From NCBI GenBank assembly GCA_963580285.1, contig OY757010.1, positions 145,996,675 to 146,060,674 on the forward strand: a stretch of DNA of 64,000 bases, in the 5' to 3' direction. Below are positions 42,290 through 53,631 of the stretch, one piece after another. The translations under genes and the position numbers were made by a program. Each line of letters starts with the position of its first letter. Position 1 is the first letter of the stretch. Below the pieces are notes generated by a model. That model made no database searches, was not told where the DNA came from, and saw nothing but the letters and a program-made list of their open reading frames with translations. Source of the DNA: Lucinisca nassula. Lineage: Eukaryota > Mollusca > Bivalvia > Lucinida > Lucinidae.

Positions 42290-43905
42290 AAGATATGATT
42301 TTAATCTACCAATTATAAAGTCTCTGGAACAAACCCCATACCCAAATGAGCACCCATGTGGACTGTATCTGAAATATATGGTGTTTCATAAAGTAGAGAG
42401 GGTGGGGGCATGAACCCAGTGGAGTCCTGGTTGGTGTCACTAAATGCATCTTATCAAAAGGAACAGAGACATTATGGTTTAGCGGTGGGGATATGTATGG
42501 CTCCTGAGATGTAATGCTTTTAAGCAGTGGAGGGATTCGGGCATGGTGGATCCAAGAAAAGCCCAAGATTGCTGTCACTGAATGCTGAACAGTTTCTGAG
42601 ATATGAGGCCCTTTTATGAAGTGGATGGGAGAGAAATGGCCACGCCAACATGGGGGTGACTGAATGTGTCTAATAACAATGAACAAGAATATATGTGATT
42701 ATGGGGTGGGGATTTGAATGTTTTCTGAGATATATGGCCTATTAAGAAGTGGGGACTTATCATAAGGAAGAAGAATATATATGGTTAAGGGGTGGGGATT
42801 GGAACAGTTTCTGAGATATATGGCTTTTAATGAAGTAAAGGGGTGGGACATGGCCGGTGGCACCCCGGGAGTCCCCCATGCTGGTGTCACTGATTGCGTC
42901 TTATCATAAGGAACAAGAATATATTATGGTTTAGGGGTAGGGCTCTGAACAGTTTTTCAGATATATGGTCTTTTGTGAAGTTGAGGGGTGGAGCATGGCC
43001 CAGGCATGCCCTGGGTGACTCCTAGGTTGGTGTCACTGAATGTGTTTTATCATAAGGAACAAGAATATATATGGTTTAGGGGTGGGGATCTGAAATGTTT
43101 CTTGAATATTTGGCCTTTTATGAAGTGGAGGGGATGGGGCATGGCCCCGGCAAATCCCGGGGGACCCCCAGGTTGGTGTCACTGAGTGCGTCTTATCATA
43201 AGGAACAAGAATATATATGGTTAAGGGGTGGAATCTGAATGGTTTCTGTGATAAATGGCATTTTATGAAGTGGAGGGAGTGGGGCATGTCCCCGGCACAT
43301 CTGACGGACCCGAACCCCCAAGTTGGTGTCACTTAATGCATCTTATCATAAGGAACAAAAATATATATGGTATAGGGGTGGGGATTTGTAAGGTTTCTGG
43401 AATATTTGGCCTATTATGAAGTCGAGGGGGTTGGGCATGGCCCCGGTACATCCTGGGTGTCCCCCAGGTTGGTGTCACTAAATGCGAATTATCATAAGGC
43501 AAGAATATATATGGTTTAGGGGTGGGGATCCGTAGAGTTTCTGGGATATTGGGCCGTTTATGAAATGGGGGTGGGTTGGTGCATGGCCCAGGCACATCCC
43601 GAGGGACCCCAGGTTGCTGTCACTGAGTGCGTCTTATTATAAGAAACATGATATACGGTTTAGGGGTGGGGATCTGAATGGTTTGTGAGATAAATGGCAT
43701 TTAATGAAGTGGAGGGGGTGGGGCATGTCCCCGGCACATCCGGGGGAACCCCTAGATTGGTGTCACTTAATGTGTCTTATCATAAGGAACAAGAATATAT
43801 ATGGTTTAGGGGTGGGGATCTGTAAGGTTTCTGAGATATAAGGCATTTTATGAAGTGGAGGGGGCGGGCATGGCCCTGGCACAACCTACGGGACCCACAG
43901 GTTGA
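42290..43905. repeat. TR-146 satellite-like array, about 11 units
   Basis: Units of 143-151 bp hold 'ggttggtgtcact.a.tgcgt', 'cttatcataaggaacaagaa' and 'ggggtggggatctgaa'. Starts are near 42429, 42567, 42880, 43022, 43169, 43320, 43465, 43609 and 43752. Long minus-strand frames across it shift at nearly every unit. Confidence 0.8.
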
Positions 43906-44340
43906 CATAAAAGCATATGGCTGAGAGAAGTTTACTCAAGGAACGTTTCTATGAAAATTTTGTCGAAATATCTGCAAAGGCTTGGTAGTTAATGCCATTT
44001 TTCAATTTTCCCCATTATAAGTCTCTGGAGAATCTAAGTTGCCATAGCAACCAAACTAAAGAGCAGAATTTCATAAAAAAAAAACACAAAACCTGTAAAG
44101 GCAAATATGGTGAATATTTCCATAAACTCTCAGCCTCATAGAGCATACGGTGTCTGAGGAGATGAATTTTTAAGAATTTTTTTTCTATTTTTTTTTTCAT
44201 TTTGGTTTCCATAGCAACCAATACAAATGAGCAGCAGCCCTAAATTCATATGGCAGAGAGTAGATTGTCTAAGGCACATTTCTATGAAAGTTTTGTCAAA
44301 ATATCTGCAGAGGCTTGGCAGTATGTAGGAGGCCCAGAAA
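43906..44340. repeat. TR-300 blocks
   Basis: 'caattttccccattataagt', 'gccatagcaaccaaac' and 'ggcaaatatggtgaatattt' repeat here, at 42050-42250, at 45300 and at 56095-57400. Confidence 0.65.
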
Positions 44341-45270
44341 TGGTGACTGCCTGTTTCGGTGACACTTAGTTCCCTCGCAATATTTTCTTAGTTAAGAGTT
44401 CTGTGACCTCATCACATCCAGTTGTTAAAAGTATAAATAAAGACCTTTCATTCCTATCAACAACATCGAAAAATTCTGTTCAAAGATGTCAGTTGATTAT
44501 AAATTTATATTTCCTTGCATATATTAGCTGTTTTTCTTAATACCTTTTTTAATATGTATTGATGTGTCTCCCAAAAGCAATAGTTTATTATTTTTTAAAG
44601 ATTTTCCCCATCACAACATTTTCTGTCTTCTGCTACTTCATGCCACATTACCTGTTGGAGTTAGCTTCCATTTTTATTTACAGGGACTGCCCCAAAATTG
44701 ATGCCAGTGCTTAACATTTGTCTTTGCTTTGCAGTTCAAAAGTGAAATACATACCTTGTTATAGTTTAGCTCCCATTTCTTTTTCGGATGCAGCCCCAAA
44801 AAGCTGTGGGGACTAATAAAACACTGGGTTTCTTTTATCATAACAAAGTGTACCCAGTGTTACTTACCCCTATGAAAACATTCAATACAGCTCATATATT
44901 GCTACAAGCAAAGGGTTGAAAAATGGCATGATAGATTTGTGTGTCCCAGACATGCTGAAAAGTAAATTAATTTGAATATCTATTTTTACCATTTGTGAAT
45001 ATGTTCTTTGACTGTTAACAGTTTCTAGTAATGTTGTTTTAAGCATCACAACATTTTCAATACATAATTATGCACCGTTACTGTACCATGAGGCAAAGTT
45101 TAAGGGTCACTGATTCTGGTCACTTGTAATTTCCGGTTTGAAATAGGTAGGTCAAAACACTGGCTGCCTCCAACGCACTATTGATGTTTTGAAAACCAAA
45201 TTTGTCAGGGTGGAAAGGAAATAAAACAAACAAAAGATAAAATGCATTTTTTATTTATTTGTATGGCTTT
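44341..45270. other. Inner part of composite element 2 without gene
   Basis: A/T-rich, with no RT, transposase or exon recognised. Confidence 0.4.
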
Positions 45271-45869
45271 TAATTATTATATAAAAGAAACTGGTCACTC
45301 AACGATAAATGTCATTTTTCAATTTTCCCCATTATAAGTCTATGGGAACTCTACTAATGAGCCGATTTTCATAAAAAACACAAACTTTCAATCCCCCGCC
45401 CAAGGATGCTACAGATAAAATTTGGGCCCAATCGGCCCATGGGCTTCAGAGGAGAAGTCGTTTGAAAGTGTTGACGACGGACATACGACGCAGACGACGA
45501 CGACGGACAACTGCCTATCCTATAAGCTCCCCCGGAGCCTTCGGCTCTGGTGAGCTAAAAAAGTTTGTTGAAAGGGTTGTAAAAACCCAAGTTTATTAAT
45601 TTTGCTGCAGCTGCATTTTAATTGATTCCTTTTTATTATTATTCTTTCATTATAGTCTTAAATTGTTTCACTGAAGAAACTCCCAGTAGTATTTTAAAAT
45701 TTCATTGTTATAAAGTGTAATAATCAAGTTGGACAGAAGATCGTTTGAGCAAATGACGCAATATATGTTTTGTGTCTTAAGATTCGAAAGTTCTTTTGAG
45801 TCATAGTATAGTTGAACTGCAATGGATGAAACGACTTTATTTATTTATTTTTGTTTTATTTATTTTTTG

Positions 45870-46038
45870 GGGGTGGGGTGGGGGGTTACGACCCTTTCAA
45901 GATTATTTCGCTCATATCGAGCCGATCGTAAATCAGATGTAGGCGAAACATGTTACCCGAGCCAGGCTCGAACCACAGCGGTGAGAGACCTAATGATTAA
46001 GAATCAGCACTCTTATCCAGTAGGCCACGATGGCTCGT
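45870..46038 (-). mobile_element. SINE-5, tail-shortened
   Basis: 'ttacgaccctttcaagatta' to 'ttatccagtaggccacgatg'; a B-box-like 'gaggctcgaacc' variant is present. Confidence 0.7.
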
Positions 46039-46054
46039 AAGAAACGCCTTTGGG

Positions 46055-46195
46055 ACCATGGAAATTTGTTCGAGCTTAGGATAGTTTGAGCCACTAGGTT
46101 TAATCATAGTGCCAGATAATGAGACACAATGAGGATTAATAAAGAATATTTCTCTATCTATAAATTAAATGCATGTTGTGTGTACTCATTAATTG
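46055..46195 (+). mobile_element. PAL-B fragment
   Basis: 'ctttgggaccatgg.aatttg' and 'atgttgtgtgtactcatta' match 54415-54565. Confidence 0.6.
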
Positions 46196-46204
46196 CCAAA
46201 AAAA

Positions 46205-46475
46205 TCATCACGTTAACAATTCCGTGAAATAAACACCCCTTACACCCCACTTTATATAGAGAAGACTGGGGTTTATGGGGGTATATATTATTTTCCTTAT
46301 TTCTGCTCCTAGACATAGGTTGTGGGTACTCGTTAGAACCGCCTCAATGAGGCGGTTCTAACGAGTACCAACAACCTATGTTTTGAGTATAAATATGAAT
46401 AATATCCGAAATTTTCTTCAGAAAATTGACCAGTTTGGAGATGTAAAAAAATGCTCTATGACACACTTGTGTATT
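46205..46475. mobile_element. PAL-A MITE, A' subfamily
   Basis: The core at 46318-46380 is nearly perfect ('ttagaaccgcctcaatgagg'). The left arm 'ccccactttatatagagaag' is clear. Confidence 0.75.
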
Positions 46476-46651
46476 ATCGAAATAAAAAGCGCGGCAAAAG
46501 TTTTGTACGCGGTATTTTGAGTTTCTGAAAATTTTCAAAAATGCGTTTTTGGCATTATTTAACATTTTTAGGTAGAATTGGTCAAAATAAATGCAAAATT
46601 ATAAACTTTGATTAGTTAGCTTTAAGCTCATTATCTTTTGCATGATATTGT

Positions 46652-46704
46652 TTTGTTTGTTTGTTTGATTTGAGATCAACATGTGGGACTTTTACCCGAC
46701 ATTG
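46652..46704 (-). mobile_element. SINE-1, short 3' fragment
   Basis: 'gtttgtttgatttgag' then 'tgtgggacttttacccgaca'. Confidence 0.6.
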
Positions 46705-46714
46705 TGTATGATAT

Positions 46715-46980
46715 TGTATTTGCTCATACGGCACACCTTGTGACCCAGTTTTTTAATTCAGAGACGGTCACAGTCCTTCCTCATCCTCCATTTTCACCTG
46801 AACTATTTTCTGGTTCCAAAACTCTAATTTCATCTATGTGGAAAGAGATACAATTCGAGAAATGCCCTTGAATTTGCGATTTATCAACATATGATAGGTG
46901 TCCCTATTGAGCAGTATGAAAACGGCTTCCAAAAAAGGATTAATCGGCTGAAAGGATGTATTCAAGACCACTTTTGAACA
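46715..46980 (+). pseudogene. mariner-like transposase C-terminus
   Basis: The reading 'AHTAHLVTQFF', 'VTVLPHPPFSPELFSG' and, after a frameshift, 'GVPIEQYENGFQKRINRLKG' matches the end of mariner-type transposases, which cut and paste DNA at TA. The last catalytic Asp usually lies in 'PPYSPDL'; here it reads SPEL. No N-terminal DNA-binding part or TIRs are present. A pogo-like MITE fragment follows at 46965. Confidence 0.7.
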
Positions 46981-47099
46981 GTCCCAAAGGTGGTCTCTGA
47001 GCAGAGGAAACTTTATGCAGAAAACACACGGGCAATATCAGTCAATACGCAAAGGATCACACAGAATGCAACATATCTTCATGGGAATGGGTACACCGG

Positions 47100-47299
47100 G
47101 CAGATTATTTCACCATTTTTTCAAAGGGAGACAACTTTCGGGACTTCCTGTTTTTTTTCCTATAAACTGTGTCTCACGGGAAAAGGGGTCTACTCATAAA
47201 GAAAATAATTTGCTCCGGAGGCTCCTCCGAAGCAAATTCATTCCCTTTAAGAGTTGACCACTATTGACATGGCAGACAAATGTACTTTTGCAGGAGTTG
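47100..47299. repeat. Repeat C, left part, target of SINE-1
   Basis: The palindrome 'aatttgctccggagg' / 'cctccgaagcaaatt' lies at 47207-47238. It continues at 47551-47600. Confidence 0.65.
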
Positions 47300-47536
47300 T
47301 TTTTGTTTGTTTGTTTGATTTGAGGTTTAACGTCCCCGTCAACACTGTAAAGGTCATTTTGGAGACGTTGCTTCCAATTTTGTGGGACTTTTAACCGACC
47401 TTGAGATGAAATGACATCTCGAGCCCTGTCGCCCAATGAAACCAATAGGGTTTATTAGCATGGACGGTCTGCCTCGCACCGCGGTTCCTGGACAGGCTTA
47501 GATCCTCTAAGCTGTTAACCAGTACTAGTGTGCGGG
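47300..47536 (-). mobile_element. SINE-1, 5'-truncated, 14-bp TSD
   Basis: Flanks cttttgcaggagttg (47285-47299) and ctttgcaggagttg (47537-47550) sit within repeat C. Confidence 0.8.
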
Positions 47537-47855
47537 CTTTGCAGGAGTTGCCTCCCCTGAAGGTGTTCCACTGCCCTTAAGCGGAGCACCAAAACACGAA
47601 CAATCTTAAAATACACTGCTCAAAACAATTTAAGGAGCAAACTTTTAAGCTTGTATAACATCACCGCTTGGCAATTTTCAAACTCAAGGAAATGCACCAT
47701 TTTAAAGTGACATCTCTTAACAATGTTCATGTAAACGTCAAGAAGCAAGCTTCACGTGCAAAGCAAGAATGTGAGCTATAGCATTGGTATCCCAATAGAA
47801 ACGCTGAAATTCGGTATGGGGCAATCTGGTCAAAATTTGAGTCTGGGTCAGTAAC

Positions 47856-49278
47856 ATGTCAATCCTTCGGTTATGCGTTATTTTGGGCTTCATAGTGACT
47901 TCATCTGGTGTTAGGCGGTTCTTGGAAGAAGTTGAGGTCGCTCAAGATATCGCTTTGCTTGAAAGTGGGTACACCCAAAGGATCGTTGCTGAACGCTTTT
48001 ATGTAACGAGACCCCGCCCATCGGGGCTTGAAGAAATAGATGGGCTGCATGATGCTTCCACGCAGAGCTGAAACCGACCCGCACACGAGTACTGGTAAAC
48101 CGCTTAGAGGATCTAAGCCTCCCCAGGCAAAGCGGTGCGTGTGTCGGACCGTTCATGCTTATAAAAATTATTGGTTTCATTGAGTGGCAGGGCTTGAGGT
48201 GTCATTTCATCTCAATGTCGGGTAAAAGTCCCACAAAATTGGAAGCAACGTTTCCAAAATGACCTTTACAGTGTTGACGGGGACGTTAAACCTCAAATCA
48301 AACAAACAAACAAATTCATGTATCGAGAAGTGTTGTTGCCAGGCTATGGAGACGCTACCAGGAGACGGACGAGTTTACTAGATGAGAAGGGCAAGGCCGA
48401 CACCGCATGACGTCACAAAAGGAAGATCAATATCTTCGAAATCTAGCGCTACGAAATCGGCAGTACACGGCCAGAAGACTACAAATCGATTTCCAGTATG
48501 CAGTTGGTCAAAGGATATCTGATCAAATAATACGTAACAGGTTACATGAAGGTGATCTTAGGACCAGACATCCGGCAAGAGGGCCTATTCTCAACAGACA
48601 ACTTCGTGCACGGCGATATGAGTTTGCCCAAGAACATCAGACCAGGCAATTGCAAGACTGGCGTACAGTTCTGTTCACGGATGAAAGCAGATTTCACTTG
48701 AGTGCATATGATGGACGTGTTCAAGACTGGAGACGACCCGGAGAACGATACGAGGACTGCAGCATTGTGGAAACAGACAGATATGGAGGGGGGGGGGGGG
48801 GTGTGGGTCAGTGATGGTATGGGGTGGAATTTCTTATGAAGGCCGAACGGGTTTTTACGTGATAAACGGAAGTACATTGACTACATTACGGTATCGAGAT
48901 GAAATTCTAGATCCCATTGTGAGGCTTTTCGCTGTGGTAATCGGTGACAATTTCATTCTGATGCAGAAAAATGCGCGCCCCCATACTGCTAGAGTGCGCA
49001 TGGATTATCTTAATCGTGAGAATATTGAAGTAACAGACTGGCCGGCACGTTCTCCTGACTTAAACCGAAGAGTACATGTGTGGAATATTCTTTACAGACG
49101 TATCTCACAGGGCGATCATCCACCAATGACTATTCAAGAACTCACAAACATCCTTAGCCATGAGTGGGAAACACTATCTCTACAAACTGTTCAACATTTC
49201 GTTTGTAGCATGCCTCGGCGATGCAGGAGTGTTGTGCTGCTCGATGTGTTCATACACATTACTGACAGGAAAAAGTGA
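47856..49278 (+). pseudogene. Tc1-like transposase, broken
   Basis: The N-terminal helix-turn-helix part ('LLESGYTQRIVAERF') is at 47856-48006 and is cut by SINE-1. After the SINE, an in-frame TGA precedes the frame 48407-48814, which holds 'LRNRQYTARRLQ' and 'LFTDESRFHL' (first catalytic Asp, residue 92). A G run at 48787-48800 shifts the frame. The frame 48811-49278 then reads 'MVWGGISYEGRTGF', 'LMQKNARPHTARV' and 'DWPARSPDLN'. In this DD34E enzyme the second Asp is Lys (residue 53) and the final Glu is Val (88), with the 34-residue spacing intact. Inactive on four counts. Confidence 0.85.
48011..48317 (+). mobile_element. SINE-1 inserted in the Tc1 transposase
   Basis: TSD atgtaacgag (48001-48010) and atgtatcgag (48318-48327). 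The transposase frame is continuous across it when the SINE is removed. Confidence 0.85.
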
Positions 49279-49491
49279 CTGATTTGCGCATGTCACATTT
49301 GAAATAATTTGACGTAAAAATGGCGATTTCTCAAAAAAATTATGCAAATTCTTCCTTAACAGGTTACAGGCCGTGATTTGTGAACTTGCCATTAACGTGT
49401 TGCAGATAAAGTTATTCATCTTTCTGAATTGTTGTTTCATCATCATTATCCAACATCTTTATACTGAGGAAATATGCGTTTGCTCCTTTAA

Positions 49492-51299
49492 GGTTCCTCA
49501 ATACATTTGCACAAGAAAAATATAGTTGTGAGATTTGCATGTTATTTATTCCCAAAATATGATCCTGATTTCCTTTTGAAGTGCCTGTCCTAGAAGAAAA
49601 AAGTCTGGAGGTACCAACGGTTATTTCAGCAAGTACTTTTTTGCATTAGCAACATCTCTTCTCTATGCCTTTGAAAATAAATGCAATTCTGTATTTTTCA
49701 CTTTTACCAGGAAAAAAATGAAACTGCTTTCTAGCCTTTTTACAAGTTACTAAAACAGCTACAGATCAAAAGTTCACATCAAATACTAGCGACTCGGACT
49801 AAGCTTTCTATCAAAAAGCCTACCTAAATTGAAAGCCAGAAAAAAAAACTTCGACATGTTTTTCTTCATGGGCGCCGCCATCTTCTTTTTTGCGGTAAAT
49901 CTGAATGCTCAGATTTCATCATTTATGCATTCCACATTTTATTTTGCCCATCATCAATGAATATACCTTGAAAATTCAGCTATGTAGCCTTCTCCTTGCA
50001 TACAGCATTATGACATCGTCTATCTTGGAAGCCTTTAATCACTGATAAATTATTGTAGCTGTCAAATTGAGGAGATATCCATCTTGCCAACTAAAATTGT
50101 ATTCATACGCCTTGGAACTAATTTCCCAAACATAACAATGGTACACCATTGTTTTTTAATTTAAAACGTAATATTCATATTTGAAACTGTCTTGCAACTA
50201 ATTTCAGGTACTTTCTAACATAATTTATTTGTTAATTTATGAAAAGTATGCATTCATTTTCCGAACTAGTTTTTATGTCTAACATTGTCCAAATTGTGTT
50301 GTTCGGTCCAGCTACATGTAAACACATTGAAAAAAAAGAGATTTTTGAAGCTTTTTGCATCAAAACATATTACATGCATTGGGCTTCTGTGAGTTTTTAC
50401 CAGCCGACACATTGGTAAGTAGGTGACACAACAGATCATTTAATAGATTAGATAAATATGACCTTTGTGTTGTCCAGAAGTTCACCTGTCAAAAAATCAC
50501 CGATTTGTTTATGGTGGCTCATGTGAACCGATGTATCAAATCAATTGGTAAAAATCATTTCTATACCATTGCAGTTATTGGCAGTTGCACAAAGTTTCTG
50601 GTGCTCAACAGGCTGCTTTCCGTCCTTCTGTTCAAATATGGGGATAAACTATTGGCTTCTCTTAATTTCATTTTTTTTTGTTTTTGATTTATCAAGTATC
50701 AAATCACCCATCCTGTAAACACAATCAGTAACACAGTGAAACTTTGGTGCAGTGATAGCATGAATTGTTACAAATTGCATGACTGAAATATATACAATGA
50801 ATAACTGAAAGTACCAAAGAAGGGCAATCATTTTACAAGCTAAATGCAAGAGATTTCAACACCTCAACCCAATCAATGAGTTTGTTGCCAAATTGGTAGA
50901 ACTGGTCATTTTTGGCTACCATACACTGAATTTAAAATAGTACCAGGTGAGATAATTACAATTTTTTTTTAATTTTTGGGAATCATTAATTTTCAGTACT
51001 ATTTAGGTATTTTACTTGAAATTCCTCTGTTGCAGTACCTAAAGGCAACCTTGAGCCACGATTCTATGATAGTATTTTACACATTGTGGTTCTGTGGATT
51101 GAGATATCATTTTTTGGCAAAACCAAGGAAAAATGCAATAAATTACTAAAATGGTGACTTTCGAATAAAAATCTTTGGCTTCCATATTCTTACATTGACA
51201 TGGACTACCATCTGATGAAAAATCGTTTTGGGTAATTATTTGCAAATATGATTTTTTTTCAGTACCTCAAATATAGCTAAATAACTGTATTGAGGAACC
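49492..51299. mobile_element. 1.8-kb TTAA-flanked element, no transposase seen
   Basis: TTAA at 49488-49491 and 51300-51303. TIR GGTTCCTCAATACA and inverted TGTATTGAGGAACC. The flanking Tc1 right end is restored when it is removed. The inside is A/T-rich with only short frames. TTAA targeting fits piggyBac-type movement, but no DDE domain is readable, so it is probably non-autonomous. Confidence 0.75.
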
Positions 51300-51734
51300 T
51301 TAAGTGTTGTGAGCAGTGTACATTCATTCATGTTTGTGATTTATTGCTAAAGTCGTAGTTAAGGTTGATAGGGCGGAGCTGTCGTTTTCGTCTGCATATC
51401 GAATATTCTATTAGCAAAAAGGTAAATCAATTCTCCCAATTGTGTGAATTCAACTGTAACACAAAACAAAGCTGATCCGCTCGCAAAACGCATGCGAAAG
51501 GCGATCTACCGAATCTTCTTGTGGATTTAGCTTGACATAAATTAGTCACCCCACCCCACACCCTATGAACAGCTATAACTGCAACTGCAGTTCTTGGCAC
51601 AAATCGCTTAACCTTTAGGCAATTACATATAGTACTGTGTCTGACTTGTATTAAGGTAAAAATAATGGAAAGGAAGGTGGTTGACAAGAAAAAGAAAAGC
51701 ATAAATCAAATTCATTCCATTGAAAATTTCTTAC

Positions 51735-51761
51735 CATCTTCCATGGCTGGACATATGACGT
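51735..51761 (-). CDS. Candidate FN3-gene exon remnant ('ICPA')
   Basis: The minus frame reads 'VICPAMED' and ends in a consensus donor 'gatg|gtaaga' (51734-51729). It is like the 'DCPAPE' that precedes the WAP domain in anosmin-1. It leaves one base, in phase with the exon at 31877. There is no AG acceptor: a truncated PAL-A end adjoins it directly. If real, the exon has lost its splice acceptor. Confidence 0.35.
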
Positions 51762-51799
51762 TTTTTTACAATGTATTTGTATAGGCGTGTTTTCGTAAT
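51762..51799 (+). mobile_element. PAL-A right end fragment
   Basis: 'tttacaatgtatttgtatag' then 'gcgtgttttcgtaatg'; the left nine-tenths are missing. Confidence 0.75.
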
Positions 51800-51887
51800 G
51801 ATTCAGCGAAAACGGAGAGAGAGGCTAGATGTTTGCTTTATTACTCGCCTTGTTTTATTTTTTATTAAATCGTATGCTTGAATATGT

Positions 51888-52180
51888 GTTCGCCCATCGG
51901 GGCTTGAAGAAATCAATGGGCTGCATGATGCTTCCACGCAGAGCTGAAACCGACTGCACACAAGCACTGGTAAACTGCTTAGAGGGTCTAGGCCTGGACA
52001 GGCAATGCAGTGGAAGTCGGACTGTCCATGCTTATAAACCCTATTGGTTTCATTGGGCGACAGGGCTTGAGAGGTCATTTCATCTCAATGTTGGGTAAAA
52101 GTCCCAGAAATTGGAAGCAACGGCCCCAAAATGACCTATACAGTGTTGACGGGGACGTTAAACATTAAATCAAACAAAAT
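51888..52180 (+). mobile_element. SINE-1 copy
   Basis: Body 'cgcccatcggggcttgaag' to 'gacgttaaacattaaatc'; the first few bases are lost. Confidence 0.8.
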
Positions 52181-52234
52181 CAAGTAAATAAATCATATGC
52201 TTGATATCCTTACTTAGTTTTTGGGTTTCAATTA

Positions 52235-52439
52235 CAGTAAAATTCCGCTATTAAGACCACCTAAAATTAAGACTAATTCTGCTATAAAAAGCTTATTTAT
52301 TACGTTACAGCTATTCGTCCTTTTTGTCTTTCGCATAAAGTCTGCACTGGTCAGAGACCGCCTTTGGGACTGATCAAAAGTGGTCTTAAGACCACTTTTG
52401 ATCAGTCCCAAAGGTGGTCTTAATATAGGAATTTTACTG
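52235..52439. mobile_element. Pogo-like MITE with long inner palindrome
   Basis: Ends CAGTAAAATTCC and GGAATTTTACTG, each flanked by TA. The internal arms 'tgatcaaaagtggtctt' / 'aagaccacttttgatca' face each other at 52371-52404. A fragment recurs at 46965-47000. Confidence 0.8.
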
Positions 52440-52854
52440 TAGGTCTGAATCTGGCATGCCAAAGGTCCGTCATTTAAAATATTCAAGCCGCCCGTATATG
52501 GCATAAAGCAATAAATCTTAATTTTGTAATAAGCATACTAGTCAAGAAAAGACAACAACTATTCATCAAACTGACAGCATTTCTAATCTAGTGTTATGCT
52601 AAAAATTCCATACATTAACATATCAAAAAGATTTATGACGAAATATGAAACATTCTTGGTGAGCAGATACGTCTTCAGGGGAGGCAACACTTTCAAATCT
52701 ATTTAACCCCCAAGAAAATATGTGAAGACTGAGTAGTTCCTATTTCCAAAGGTGTTGGGTACAGAGACATCACGTTATGAAGTCCTCCCAATCAGTGACC
52801 AATATATTCAAGTCATCGATGAAATCAACAGCCCCGTAAACTGCAATTTACTAG

Positions 52855-52998
52855 TATACAGAGAAAATTGGGATTTATGGATTCTAATTTTCTTAATATT
52901 CTTATTTCTGCTCCAAGACATACATTGTTGGTACTCGTTAGAACTGCCTCAACGAGGCTGTTATAACGAGCACATATGCTGTTGGCACTTGTAGAACT
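52855..52998. mobile_element. PAL-A fragment
   Basis: 'cttatttctgctccaagaca' and a core with mismatched arms ('ttagaactgcctcaacgagg'). Confidence 0.6.
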
Positions 52999-53045
52999 GG
53001 CCACCGCCCATCGGGGCTTGAATAAATAGATGGGCTGCATGATGC
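52999..53045 (+). mobile_element. SINE-1, 5' fragment only
   Basis: 'ccgcccatcggggcttgaa' to 'gggctgcatgatgc', then MITE-D sequence. Confidence 0.65.
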
Positions 53046-53210
53046 ATTCTTTTCTGTGACATTGGCAAACAGTGCAGGCCCAGATCAGAGGACACAGAAT
53101 GTGGCGTCTGATCTGGATATGCACTGTTTGCTTAAAGAACATGCACTTTTTGTAAAATTTGTCACAAACAGAATCAAACCTGACACACCTATAATGACCA
53201 CTCCAAACCT
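53046..53210 (-). mobile_element. MITE-D subfamily, one end missing
   Basis: 'ggcaaacagtgcagg' / 'tgcactgtttgc' hairpin and the reverse of 27915-28030 on the right. Confidence 0.6.
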
Positions 53211-53212
53211 AT

Positions 53213-53369
53213 TAGTGTGAGTGTTTTACGTCCCATCAACAGCTAAGGTCATACGGAGACGGGACATCGGTTTAAAGACTCATCCGAAAGTCTGGAGTAA
53301 CCTGGGATCGATTCTGCGATCCCTGGTTTACAAGGTGAGTAGCGTAACCGCTACATGACGGAGGCTTCT
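53213..53369 (-). mobile_element. SINE-4 copy
   Basis: Closely matches 30575-30738, with a B-box variant 'gggatcgattc'. Confidence 0.75.
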
Positions 53370-53631
53370 ATTGTCATATAAGGGCTATATATTGTCATAT
53401 AAGGGCTAATGTCACGGATAGTCATAATTATCGTTTCCCTTGCAAAAAAGGCGTTAAAAATTTCAGGTATATTCATTTCCATTAAATACAAGTGACAGAC
53501 TTAAATGATGTTTACATAAGTAATATTCACTTTACAACGCAATTCATATACAAATTGATGTAGTTATGTGACTGAAATCTTACACTTGTAGGTAGAGCAG
53601 TTCTTAATGCAACTTACTAAGTCATTCTAAT

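Larger units (their letters stand above)
41866..45558 (+). mobile_element. Composite element 2
   Basis: It starts 'acaagaggcccatgggcc', contains the TR-300 blocks and the TR-146 array, and ends '(gac)n-ggac', hairpin 'gagccttcggctc' and 'tggtgagctaaaaa'. Element 1 (8965-15446) has the same ends but different tandem units. A 3' hairpin followed by CTAA invites comparison with Helitrons, but no 5' TC end was found. Confidence 0.5.
47614..51318 (+). mobile_element. Tc1-like transposon with two nested insertions
   Basis: The ends CACTGCTCAAAACAATTT and the inverted GTGTTGTGAGCAGTG are each flanked by TA (47612-47613 and 51319-51320). Removing a 307-bp SINE-1 (48011-48317) and a 1808-bp TTAA element with its target copy (49492-51303) leaves about 1.6 kb, the normal size of a Tc1 element. 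Confidence 0.85.

Noticed and set aside
43033..43595. Repeat protein on the minus strand of TR-146
   Set aside because: Unit length is mostly not a multiple of three and frames change between units.
42290..43905. CRISPR array
   Set aside because: The repeats are 146 bp without unique spacers, and the whole window is animal DNA with SINEs and introns.
48542..48877. 111-codon minus-strand gene
   Set aside because: It is the antisense shadow of the Tc1 transposase.
51955..52098. Recurring 'MGCMMLPRRAET' protein frames on both strands
   Set aside because: They occur only inside SINE-1 copies and lie in the same place in each; they are chance frames in the SINE.
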